NCBI GenBank assembly: GCA_021399435.1
Contig: JAJTUP010000116.1
Span: 91,914 to 155,913 of the forward strand
DNA: 64,000 nt
Origin: Diaporthe sp. PMI_573
Lineage: Eukaryota; Ascomycota; Sordariomycetes; Diaporthales; Diaporthaceae
Direction: 5' to 3'
In this document: in pieces, positions 9,367 through 19,786 of the stretch
Layout of the letters: each line of letters begins with the position of its first letter
Numbering within the stretch: the stretch's first letter is position 1
Program-made: the position numbers and the translations under genes
Notes under the pieces: model-generated
What the model was told of the DNA's origin: nothing
Seen by the model: only the letters and a program-made list of their open reading frames with translations
The model's database searches: none

Positions 9367-9849
9367 TGTTATGAGCCAACAGGCGTGGCACCCAGGGGAC
9401 CCATTTGGGTAGCCTCGGCAGCCAGAAACGAATGCCACGACGTCAGACAACAGGCACTAGGATGAGGAGTCGCAAAAACACGAGATGACTAAGCAGGGCT
9501 TAGATCAGCAACCCAGGGTTAGGGTCAGGGACCCACCCAGCCCAAGGTTGCCCATCGACATGACAATGGGCACCCATGGGCCACCATGGGCAACGATGGG
9601 CACACCACCAGGAACCACTGAAGAGATGGACTATATAGGAACACGCTCACTACCATTAGATAGCACTAGGACAGGACAGCTCTTCAGCAGTCAATCTAAG
9701 TATCCAAGTATTCACCACTTGAATAGCCTTCATCGGCTGTGATCATTGTCAGAACCCTTATTGCTCAATCAACCGCCTTGTTACGTATTCCGAACATAAA
9801 CCCTTTGGTTACTCAGGTTTAAAGGACTCGGAAACCAGTGATCATCACA
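9367..9849. mobile_element. Solo LTR of an LTR retrotransposon
   Basis: A 483-bp stretch begins TGTTATGAGCC and ends ATCATCACA (TG...CA), with 5-bp target duplications ATCAT at 9362-9366 and 9850-9854. It contains a TATATAGG signal near 9634 suitable as an LTR promoter and several CCCATGGG-like repeats at 9550-9605. No internal retroelement sequence follows, so it is most likely a solo LTR left by recombination. It lies immediately upstream of the split host gene. Confidence 0.8.
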
Positions 9850-9854
9850 ATCAT

Positions 9855-10900
9855 AGGAAGCAGGGGCGTTGTCTTGGGGATCTAACTAACACCGGTTGAG
9901 GCCCGAGGACATAACGAAAGAAAGCTGATAAGATCTAGGCCTTGGGCTTAGAATTTTCCAATATATTCGATATCATGTATACTAGCCGCAAGTCATACTT
10001 TAAAGCAACGTCTGCGGTATTGATTTCTATCGCCCTCAGGATCGCCCGTATTAGTATTTTCTTGTATAGACGAGGAAGGATATCGAGAATGATGCTCGCC
10101 TAGAACGAAAATGAGTTCTATGTTGTAAAAAGACACGCCATAGTTAGGGGCTCTAATCTGGGTAGATCTTGCTATAGGGGATAACTCTAAGTGAACTGTA
10201 GGATTGGTTTTATTGAATTTTCGGCTGGAGGCCTGAAACTACTTTGTGTACTGCGCAGCGATTTTAGAGTCGAAGTCCAGAGCCACAAATCTGAGACTTG
10301 CCGCATTGTAAGCCATGCTAGCGGATTAGCCCGTGGTTCGTTGTGCCAAGTCCTTCCTGGCCTGGTAACAAGGCTGTTATTGCCCAATTTGTCTGGCGAG
10401 CATACCAACGAATGACTTGATCAGCACTGTGGGGGTGGGGGGGGCAGAAGCAATGTAAGCAGCTATAGAACGAAGATCTCATTATCAGCATATAGTAATG
10501 CATTGCCGCGACTTTCGGAAATGTGCCTAAATCCATAGGTATAGCTTGGCAGGTATAATTAAACAGCTTTAATCGGAAGACTATGATTAGAGGAATATAT
10601 GTAGATTAGCCGGTAGAAAGATAATTTATAATTAGCAGCTATTGCCCAGCAGATAAGTTGGGACGTCGACCTACATTGTTATAGTACAAGTACACCCCTA
10701 GCGGGCACCTTGCCATTCTGCCGGCCAAGCTATTGTCGTATCCTCCTCTGCCAATAGATTTAGCATTTTCTGCCGTCACAAATCGCGCCCACCCAGTAAA
10801 CACAAGCCCTGGCCGGATTGATTCTGATAGCCAATCAAAAGGAAGATTTCTGCCGGTCTAACTCGTTCCAGGTTTCATTGGCACCCACTCGAGGGCTTAC
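9855..10900. other. Intergenic, no gene seen
   Basis: About 1 kb without a convincing ORF on either strand. It contains a G-rich run at about 10430-10447 and AT-rich decayed sequence. The part nearest the solo LTR may be the far upstream end of the split host gene, but no exon could be fixed. Confidence 0.5.
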
Positions 10901-13900
10901 CAAGGCTCGGACCCACTACACTGCAAATCCACGTGGACCACAAATAAGTGGCCCATCTCTATTACATCCACTTGTCGGCCCTCAGATTACGTAATAATCC
11001 ACTACACTTGGACCTGAAAGTGGATGTAATGGAGTGGATTTAGGTGGATTTAGGTACAGGGGGATATTCCCTGACCCTGTACGGTTCATAGTACTTATTT
11101 TTGTATATAGTTGCCTATTAAATCGAGGTACCTGGACCCAAGTTAACCGAGGTCGATCACCCCTACAGCTAATCTTATAACATTATACGAGAAACTACCC
11201 CTATTGAGCGCGTTTTCTACAGATTTCCTGCTTTGTTTTTGCCAAAAACTTTTTTTTTTGACGATGTCAGCCAACCAGCCAGGCCAACCAGGCCAACAGC
11301 AGCAGCTCGAAGACCGTCTTTTTCGCCATTTCAGAGGCTGGAATTGGTCAGAACGCGCTCGTGATACTAGCTCTTGGCTGTGGGACTTTGGCTATGATAT
11401 TCAACGTCATGGCTTACGCAAATGGGCTTGCAAGTACTGTATCCTCGGAAATCGTCCCATTATCGCGAGTTTTACCTCTTCAGGTCTCCAGAACGCGGCA
11501 AATCATCTATGGCGTGAGCACAAAACACCAGCACCAGAGGGAGAGAAAAGGAGCACAGCACAGCTCAAATCCGAAGGCGCACTGAAATCGAACCAGCCGA
11601 CTATTGCATCTGTTTTGAAACTGGACGTCAACAAGCCTACGGAACAGAACATCGCGAATAGCTTCATCTCACGCTTTGATAAGCAACACTTTCAGCGTAT
11701 GCTAGTCGAGTTAATCGTCAGTAGCAACCAGTCATTTTCCTTCGCCCAGAACCCCATCCTCCGAGAAATCTTCGACTATTTGAGTCCCTCCGTTTCGATC
11801 CAACGCGCCAACTTGAGTGCCAGGGCTGTCCGATATAAGATCATTCAAGAGTATAACCGCCACAAGCAGACGGTTATCGAGGTGCTGAGGAACTCCCCTG
11901 GAGCGCTTCATATCTCATTTGATGGCTGGACGTCTCGAAATAAGCTTGCCCTCTACGGTATTGCTTGTTTTTTCAGAGATGAGAAGAATCGGCCATGCAA
12001 AATCATGATTGGGGTTCCAGAGGCTCATCGTCACTTCGGCTCAACGATCGGTGGGGAGGTTCTCGACGTCCTACACACCTTTGGCGTGAGTCCAGAGAAG
12101 ATTGGCTATTTCACGCTCGACAATGCTGAAAACAACGATACTGCAATGGAGGTCATAGGTGCTGAACTTGGGTTCGATGGCCGACTACGCCGAGGAAGCT
12201 GTATTGGCCACACAATTAACTTGTCAGCCAAGGCGCTCTTATTTGGCAAAAACGCCGACGCGTTCGAGCAGCAATTATCAGGCGCAGAAGCGTTATCTGA
12301 TGCTGAATACGCTCGATGGCGCAAAAGAGGACCAGTTGGCAAGTTACACAATATCGTAGTTGATGTGCGTATTAGCCATCGGCTGATTTACTTATTCAAG
12401 GAGGTCCAGAGGGTAAGCGGTTTTACTAAATCCTATTCGTCTCATACTAATTCCATATATCTAACAGGACGAAATTAATCGCGCCACCACCCTTAAACTC
12501 CGATCGAAGAAACCAGTCAAGCTAATTATCGATAACGACACGCGTTGGCTGTCACAACTCTACATGATCCGCAGGGCTCTACGGTTGAAAACCTCTATCG
12601 AACTCCTACTGATCAAGTATAAGGCGCAATGGGAGGACGAAAATCGGTCTAAAAAGACTGGCCAAGTGACACAAGCCAAGTTGGCGAGAAAACCACGCAT
12701 CCTCCGAGACGAGAATCAGCTAGCGGACAGAGACTGGGAGGTTCTTTACCATTTGGAGGCTATTCTGACTGTTTTTGAGACCGTGGTGAAGACGCTTGAG
12801 GGTGATGGACACACCCGCAGGCGTAAGCAAGGCTGGACTGGCTCCTATGGCAATATCTGGGACGTGGTGGCTATGAGTTGCTGCTTAACACACTGGAAGA
12901 ATATAAGCAGCTTGCTGCTGACTTTCCTGATCCAGAGCACTTCCGCATCGGAATCAACCTTGCTTGGGATAAGCTGGATGAATATTATCGGCGGCTGGAC
13001 GAGACGCCCATCTACTATACGGCTATGGCGCTCCATCCAGCCTATCGTTGGGACTGGTTTGATGAAACGTGGGCTCATAAGCCTAGTTGGGTTGAAAAGG
13101 CAAAAGAGATGGTCGCCGACGTCTGGCTGTCCGATTACGCTCATCTCGAGGTTAGAACCAGCAGCAGCGGAGGCGACGACGAGCCTCCAGCAAAAAGAGC
13201 TCGGTTTTTCAACCCCTTCGAGAAGAACAGCCGTCTGCCAAGCTCAACACCAGCCTCCGCAGCAGCTATTGTTGGTGACGAGTACCAAGCGTGGCAGACG
13301 GATCGTGACGTCAGCGACGGCAACGTTCGTGATCCAATTGGTTACTGGATCACTAAGCAAAGCAGATATCCTCGATTATCCAGGATGGCCTTGGACTTCC
13401 TAACAATCCAGCCGATGTCAGCCGAGTGTGAGAGGTTATTTTCAGCTGCTGGCAAGATGGTCTCGGGGTTGCGTACAAACCTAGATGCTGAGATTATCGC
13501 CATTTGTCAGGTTTTACGCTCTTGGTACCGTGCCGGCATTATCAAGGACCCGGATCCATTGCTTAAGTCGCACCTTGAAAGTAAGCTGGATGGCGGGTTG
13601 TGGGACTCTAGGCGACGACGAGCTGGCGCTTGCTGAGTCAAAATGGCTATTGGAGGGCGAGGATAGCGCCAGCGAGGTTGACGATTCATCACAGCAGCAG
13701 CAGGCTGAGGAGTTAGTGTCAACCTCTGAAAGTGAGGCTGAATAGGCGTCGACGAGGTTGTGAATAGCCTCAAAAATCGACTTATAAATCCACTTATAAA
13801 TCCACGTGTGTACATCCATTCCACTCCGGTCGAATATGTGCTACATCCACTACGTAATTGCTAAAAAATCGTACATCCACTCTACTTGGTCCAAAAGTGG

Positions 13901-13926
13901 AGTGGATGTAGTGGTTCCGACCCTTG
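10901..13926 (+). mobile_element. hAT-2, decayed hAT element
   Basis: Terminal repeats are CAAGGCTCGGACCCACTACA at the left and, reversed, CAAGGGTCGGAACCACTACA at the right (18 of 20 match). Subterminal zones repeat TCCAC/GTGGAT motifs (10925-11060 and 13785-13915). No matching 8-bp duplication is visible. It carries a spliced transposase gene with frameshifts, so the copy is non-autonomous. It abuts a pogo relic at 13927-14577, into which it may have inserted. Confidence 0.8.
11264..13745 (+). pseudogene. hAT-2 transposase, frameshifted
   Basis: Exon 1 is 11264-12412, followed by a 55-bp intron (GTAAGC...CTAACAG) and exon 2 from 12468. The N-terminus has a BED-like finger (CKYC with later H), then HISFDGWTSRN, FTLDNAENND and the dimerisation block MSAECERLFSAAG. 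Compared with the related copy at 45.3-46.7 kb, four bases are missing at about 12869-12872 after WDVV, shifting the frame. A second shift near 13600 separates the core from an acidic C-terminal tail that ends at 13745. Both shifts would abolish a full-length product. Start at 11264 chosen because it follows the leader directly. Confidence 0.88.
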
Positions 13927-14016
13927 CCTGTAGTCTTTTCTCCAGGTGGCTCTTGACTTGGGGTGAGAGGCGCTTCTTCATCGACAGCTGATTGACCCGG
14001 CGCGTAATGACGTGAT

Positions 14017-14577
14017 TCACCTCCTGACTGATCGTTTCTGACTCTTCCTCTCCTGATCTGTCTCGCCTTCGGCCATGCCAGTTTCATCCATATTCCAAAG
14101 GCGGGTCTTCGAGACAGAGAGCTCCTTGATTAATCCATCTAGCCGGCCGTAGAATGATCGCAGAGACTCGACAGTAGCTTCACGTGATCGAGTAGCCTTA
14201 ATACTCCTAGAAACCTTTATCTTAACGTCTGGGTGGCGATTAAGGAAGCGTTCTACCCAATTATGGCCGAGGGGGTTATCGATGGAACCTTCACCGAGGA
14301 TATCTTGTGTAAAGTCGTGGACTTGCCGCCGACTAGGCGCCCTTCCACATCTTTCTTCTTGTACGATCCAATTGCACACCTTATCCTCTTATATATTAGA
14401 TAGTCGTCGAGTGCTCTCGCGGCCAATGTGGCCTTCGGCAGCGCGCTTTTGACTTGATCGTATCGTTGACTCGTGAACACCCCAATCTCGCGCACTTTCG
14501 CGAATATTACCGCGTTCATTGGCTTGCTCAACTGCTTGTTCAAGTTTTCAATCGCGGATGCTCCCGTAGCGCGTCAT
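14017..14577 (-). pseudogene. pogo transposase N-terminal relic with in-frame stops
   Basis: One minus-strand frame runs from a Met at 14577 through an HTH_psq-like region (RESARDWGVHESTIR), a Tc5/CENP-B-type region (NPLGHNWVERFLNRHPD) and the first catalytic motif NMDETGMA, then loses homology. The frame is broken by TGA at the tenth codon and by TAA at 14389-14391; both fit C-to-T changes of CGA and CAA or CAG-type codons. The catalytic core after the first Asp is missing. The right end of hAT-2 lies next to it. Confidence 0.75.
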
Positions 14578-15302
14578 AGTAGGAAAAAACCACGATTTGG
14601 ACAATAATTGATTAAATTCCGGTTGTTTTATCGTAGAAGGTTGATTCAAACGCATCGTAATTGTGATGCGCGAAGAGGTGGGTGCGCGAGAAAGTGGGGT
14701 CGGACGTTAGTCACTAAGCGCAGTGTCTAAGTCTAAGAACAGTAGAGGCGAAGATGATGCTTATATAGTATTAGTAGCTAAAGAGCTACTATTTTATCTA
14801 GTAAATGAATATATATATATAGTAGGTGGATCACTGTGTTGGAGAGGTGATCCCATAGGGAGCGCTCTGGGATCGTGAGCGATCCTGGGTGATCCAAACG
14901 TGATTGGAGGACATAAGTGGGGGTGGCCGGAGTCACGTGTAGGCCGCATGCTGGGCCGTAACACAAACTTTGGACTTGTATGAAATTGAGGGCAACTTGC
15001 AGCCTGATGCGACCCAAACTAGGCTGTGTGCGCAACAATTAATGTAGTGAGGACTCGCTTGTTCTTTCCCTTGCGAAGATATATAAGTAGTTGCACTGTA
15101 TGTAGGCCAATGTGACATTTACGGTTAGAGCGTCGGTGCAGCTTAAGCAATCTTGCGATCAGCAATACTGACTGGAATTCTACTATCAAATCTCTCTCCT
15201 ACACACCTTTCCAAGACCCTTTCTTGCCATAATGTCCCACTCTGCTGATTTCAGTTTGGCTTGGCCGTGACAGTTGTAGCCTGATGATGCTCACGCTTTG
15301 CA
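14578..15302. other. Intergenic, AT-rich
   Basis: Contains an AT dinucleotide tract near 14808-14822 and no convincing gene. Probably the outer part of the pogo relic plus the 3' flank of the Zn2Cys6 gene. Confidence 0.5.
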
Positions 15303-16786
15303 TCACAACTTCTGAACGGCCGCCCTTGGCCAATCCATCCAAACAGTCCAGGCACTGCCGAGGTATTCATCAATTGCTTGCACCATGTAGCTCGGCTTGC
15401 TCTGCCACCACCACCACCTGCTCTTTGCTTCAGATAGAACAGAGCCAGCCGTAGCATAAAAATATGCCAAAAGGATCAAAGCGATTGGATCATGAGTGTT
15501 GACCAGCGCGACGAATTTAGCAGGACAGAACGCCTGCCATTCCAGGAAGCATAACAACAACTCTAGTGCTTCTGTTCTGGTATCATCCTGCTCCTCGGCT
15601 AGAGAGAGGAATGGGGCGAGAGACTCGACACATTCTTCGTATACCTCTCTGTTTTCGAGAAAGTGGGGAATGGGAGGTAAACCATTGAGGAGATTTATAA
15701 AATGTGCAAAAGGCCCTGTAGATGGTACGATTCGGGGAATGGATCGTCGTGTCAATCGAGGCGGTGCCACTAAAGACTTGAAGACACCACTGTGGGCAGC
15801 GCGATGGTGGCTGGCAACGATTGACCGGATACCACGAAGGAAAGCGAGCGAGCTATCCTGGAAAGGAGTCGTGAGTGGATCCATGTGAACCGCAGAGCAA
15901 GCGTGGAAACAGAGCAAGAATGACGCTGCGAGTGCTGCGTCTTGATTTGCCGAAATGCTACTCTGAAATTGCTTGTTGAAGCTAGAAAGAGCATTTTTCA
16001 GGTGGTGCGCTTCGAGAAGTCCATAGTTATAAAACGAGGGACTTTGAGCATAGCGGTGGGTCTCCTGGAGATGTCGGGCGGAGAGTCCGAGTATCGCATG
16101 CATAACGAAATCATGCTAAGGTATGTAGTTAGTGTTTATACGACTTCCCCACCCCATTTTCGGGGTTTTACCTACTTGCAAGGCGAGTTGCAACACGTCT
16201 CCAACCCAAATGGATTGACTGCCAATAAGACTAATACTGGTAGTGGACTTGAAATGTGCCAAGAGGAAGACATCGTGAGTGTCGAAAACCGGAGCATCAT
16301 CTGCAATCACCTGTGAAATCTGATATCCATGCGATAGTGAACTGTGAGACAAGATGGAAGATGTTTTTTTGGGTTGGGCGGAAGAGCGAGCAGCGTTATC
16401 TTGACAGTCGGCTTTTGAGACCGCGGCAATCGACGAGCGGAATGTGGTGACTTGACTATTCCAGCTTGGCGCGCTAACGATGGAATAGACACAGACATGT
16501 GGACCGATCTTACACCGGGAGCAAGGACGCAACTCGTCACACTAAATATAATCAGCTTTTATTCTAATTCTAACGGCCTGATTTGAATCAAACCAAGTTG
16601 ACGAACACAAGTGGCCGATTTGATGTATAGGTGCAAGCATCCTTCACCTGAACTCGATGTTGACTGACTTACCTTGACTCTTCGCTCCTTGCATCTTAGG
16701 CAACCTGACCGAGATCTTCCTTTTGATGCTCTGGTTTTGGCGACAGGATTACCACTTATCTTATTGGACAATTTTGGTACTGGCAT
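15303..16786 (-). CDS. Zn2Cys6 fungal transcription factor, three exons
   Basis: Exons on the minus strand are 16786-16673, 16541-16176 and 16115-15303, with introns of 131 and 60 bp; both junctions preserve the frame (after RRVK, and LALQ joined to HDFVMHAILG). The product is 430 aa. The binuclear zinc cluster is complete and split by intron 1: C29-x2-C32-x6-C39-x5-C45-x2-C48-x6-C55. The middle and C-terminal region resembles the fungal-specific regulator domain of the Upc2-like class, with the typical HDFxMHAILGLSARHL entry. It should bind CGG-type DNA sites in the nucleus. Its nearest neighbour is the secreted CrtC-like gene at 17887, in the opposite direction, so the 1.1-kb gap is a divergent promoter region. 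Targets unknown. Confidence 0.88.
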
Positions 16787-17886
16787 GCTTGGAGTCTTTG
16801 CAAATTTGGTTAGCGGTATAGAATGAGCGATAATAAATGACGTTGCCCTATCTCCTAATAATCGAGGTTGTAGTGTCAGATGTAGTAAATCACGATTGAT
16901 ATAGATCACACTACGAGCGGGAGGCCCGGCTAAGGCCAGATTAGTGGACTACGTGTATGGTGGCGCAGTAGGCGATCAATTCTTCATCAGTCTTAGCGTC
17001 ATTGAAGAGCTTATTCCATTTAAGGAAAGTTACGAGGTTTGTTCTAGGGCCAAATGGTGGCATTTAATTAGTCAAAAGGCACTCTTGGCGGCACAAAAAA
17101 TCCACTCAAATACTTAGCCCCTGTAAATAACCTGGGTGTTCCCAGCATACAAAGGTTCCCTTCTAAGGGTCGATTTAATGTATCTTTCCAGGGATATCTT
17201 GCAATCGTAGTTCTCCCCCAATTAACAATCGCACAGTTGCATTCCAGACCGACGCTGTGTACATAACCATAGAAGCGGACAGTACTCAGGGCGGCATCCT
17301 TTAGCGACTCCCTGCTCAAACGAGTTAGATCGCCAATGGTTGTTGCCTAATTACGGATGTCTTAGGGTTACAAGTCGAAGCTAGTCTCGAAATCCTTTAC
17401 TATGGTGGCTGGCCGATCAGACGGGATCGATGCGAACGTAGCGCGAAAAAGGCGACTGGGTTGCGGAATTGCGTACATTCACTTCGCCGACTGAGAAATA
17501 TAGCTGGCACTCCCCAGTAGAAATCCCGACAGTTTTATTAGAAGAAGCTAGCTGACTTCTAGGCAGCCACAGAGGGCATCAGTACACCTTGATATAATAA
17601 CCGGGGGGCCTAGCAAAATGAATATCTCGTATGCTTCCCAAAGAAGCATTGCTACTAAAAGGGATCACAATTACATCCAAAATAAGTAACTTACGCTTAC
17701 GAGGACACATTAACTCTGTCTGCCAATATGCAACGGCGAAGGCAATGCCTCGCTTCTATGTTGGCTTTTTGACTATTTAAAAGCTCTATGCCTCTACATT
17801 GTTTGAGTTATCCAATTCCTCGGACACCGACAATCTTTCCACAAACAGATAATCCGACTTCATTTTTACTCAACTCTTTGCAAATC
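16787..17886. other. Divergent intergenic region between regulator and CrtC-like gene
   Basis: Contains the two promoters. TATTTAA at 17774-17780 is a plausible TATA element for the gene at 17887. A minus-strand ORF at 17068-17319 (83 codons) has some protein-like composition but no recognisable domain and is probably a relic or chance. Confidence 0.5.
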
Positions 17887-18828
17887 ATGGCTGATATGTT
17901 TCTACTCGCCACTTTTCTGGCATCGGCAGTGACTGCTACGAGTCTTGCCAAGCTAGGCTGCACTACCGACACCGTTCATGCCGGGGTCTCCACCAACGGC
18001 ACCATTCGTATGAATGAAAATCCACTACTACCGTTTGATTCTCCGATGACGGATGGATTTAACTCTACGGTTGGAGAGGAGTGGTCATTCGAAGCTGTGT
18101 TCGAAGATGGGAAAGCCGGGATGGGTTGGATGCTCAGCCGCGGCACAATCGCCGGAAACCCCTTGGCCCAACGCTCTATCATCACTATTGTCTGGCCCAA
18201 CGGGACGAGATATATGGAGTCTGATTTCGCAGACGTCTCTACAATTCAAATGTGTAAAGACTCGACGATTGGGACATGGTCTAATGAGACCTCGGGGATG
18301 AACTGGAGTTTCGAGTCATCCAACGACTACTCGCATACGGTTGTTACGATCGACTCAGCTACCATCAAAGGGACAATTACATTGGATTCACTGAGTCCTG
18401 CTGTCTATCCGAATGGCCTTGTCTACCCTGATAGCCGTGGAAACGCCCTGTTCGCACCCTATATCTACTGGGCTGAGACTGTGCCCGTTGCGACCACCGA
18501 GGTCAATCTTGTCGTCAATGGGACTCCATACACCACCAAAGGTATCGGGGGTAGAGAGCGCAACTGGAATTCTTTCAATTGGGCCTCGTTGAGCTTGACT
18601 TGGAACATGCTTAGGGCGACTGCTGGCCCATATACTCTTATGGCCTGGGTTTATACATCAAAAGTCGACGGGCAGACGTACTTCACCAGCATGATTATGG
18701 AAGGAAAGGACGTGGTATTCCGTACCCAGGAACGAGAGGCATCGACAACCAGCACATTCGGCTCGTTCGACCTAGCATACGGCGGAGCTGTCCATTTGGC
18801 AATTGAATTCAGGCAGCAGGTCGCTTGA
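17887..18828 (+). CDS. Secreted lipocalin-like protein, CrtC/Diels-Alderase-like superfamily
   Basis: 313 aa from the Met at 17887 (a second Met lies at 17896). The N-terminus is a hydrophobic signal peptide (MFLLATFLASAVTA). The body is beta-rich with N-glycosylation sequons (NGT, NST, NET, NWS). The stretches FNSTVGEEWSFEAVFEDG and GGRERNWNSFNW, with the later ATAGPYTLMAW, fit the double-lipocalin CrtC-type fold seen in hydratases and in fungal pericyclases such as those of decalin pathways. The family call is by pattern, not by search. The C-terminus appears short for the fold, which usually continues for about 50 residues, so the gene may be truncated after 18780. Adjacent to a Zn2Cys6 regulator. 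Confidence 0.6.
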   Translation: MADMFLLATFLASAVTATSLAKLGCTTDTVHAGVSTNGTIRMNENPLLPFDSPMTDGFNSTVGEEWSFEAVFEDGKAGMGWMLSRGTIAGNPLAQRSIITIVWPNGTRYMESDFADVSTIQMCKDSTIGTWSNETSGMNWSFESSNDYSHTVVTIDSATIKGTITLDSLSPAVYPNGLVYPDSRGNALFAPYIYWAETVPVATTEVNLVVNGTPYTTKGIGGRERNWNSFNWASLSLTWNMLRATAGPYTLMAWVYTSKVDGQTYFTSMIMEGKDVVFRTQEREASTTSTFGSFDLAYGGAVHLAIEFRQQVA

Positions 18829-19221
18829 GAGGAGATGATGGCTGACGTGAGGTAACACAGCAGGCATTAGCAGCGCCTCATCGGGCCAATCGTCTCGTGG
18901 ACTTTGTCAGCTCAAGACAGGGTCGGCTATACACTGCGAGCGACTTTCTCGAGCGACGGGCCGAGCGACGTAGCAGTCGACTTCGTCGCTGAACACACTT
19001 AATTAGCCCTAATTACGCTTGTTTTGCAATAGTAGAGCAATTGGTCGATTAACTAATCGACGAAATTCGGCCGAATAGTGCTTATTTGGTGCCCCAGAGC
19101 AAGTGGGAATAGCTTCATGGTGTAGCATGAAGAGTAATGTTGAGACCTTTTTTTTTGTATGGCAAATACGTGTGAAATTAAAATTTGGGCACATGGGGAC
19201 CCACTGATTAGTCATGATTTT
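18829..19221. other. Intergenic
   Basis: No gene seen. Contains repeated TCGAGCGAC/CGAGCGACG motifs near 18938-18975 and decayed AT-rich sequence. Confidence 0.5.
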
Positions 19222-19488
19222 GGGCGCAGCATCCGATTTTTTGGGCGCGAATATCCGCGTTCTTTCTTAAAGGCATATATTCGGGTAGGCCTGTGGAAGC
19301 TACAGCACTACTACGATAAACTCACGAGCTTGGCCTATGCCGCTGCTGTGGTGTTTAATCCAAGCCTCAAGATGACTGGGTTGCAAGGTATTTTTGATGC
19401 TGAGTCTCAACGGCAAGGGTCTAGATGGCGAGACCACTATACTACCAGGTTGAGGGAACGATGGGAGGAGGACTATAAAAATAAGTGA
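19222..19488 (+). pseudogene. hAT transposase fragment
   Basis: About 85 residues matching the hAT segment before the dimerisation domain (KLQHYYDKL, SLAYAAAVVFNPSLKM, RWEEDYKNK). The open frame starts at 19159 in sequence unlike a transposase. It ends at a GTGAGT donor-like site. No element ends are attached. A truncated relic. Confidence 0.7.
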
Positions 19489-19786
19489 GTTATACATATA
19501 TGGGTAGGCAACACATGCGAGACTGACCAGTTTGTGCAAGATTCCATTCAGTATCATTCGAGCGCGGGATGAGCCTATGAACATATTACTTACCGACGGT
19601 CTTTGCGAATTTGGTGAGCGGGTTAGAAATGATTCTTCAAGCATGACCGTGCTTTGCTCTCTATGATACATACGCTAGCGTAGTATCGTTATCCGTTTGT
19701 CTCGGATTTCCTCATCGGTTTCTTCAGTGCTAATTGCTACGTAAGCCACCTCCTCAGGTAGGAGTCTGAGTTTTTATATATATATA

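Noticed and set aside
10893..13934. Target duplication for hAT-2
   Set aside because: Flanks GGGCTTAC and CCTGTAGT do not match; a partial CTTACC/CTTGCC similarity is offset and not convincing.
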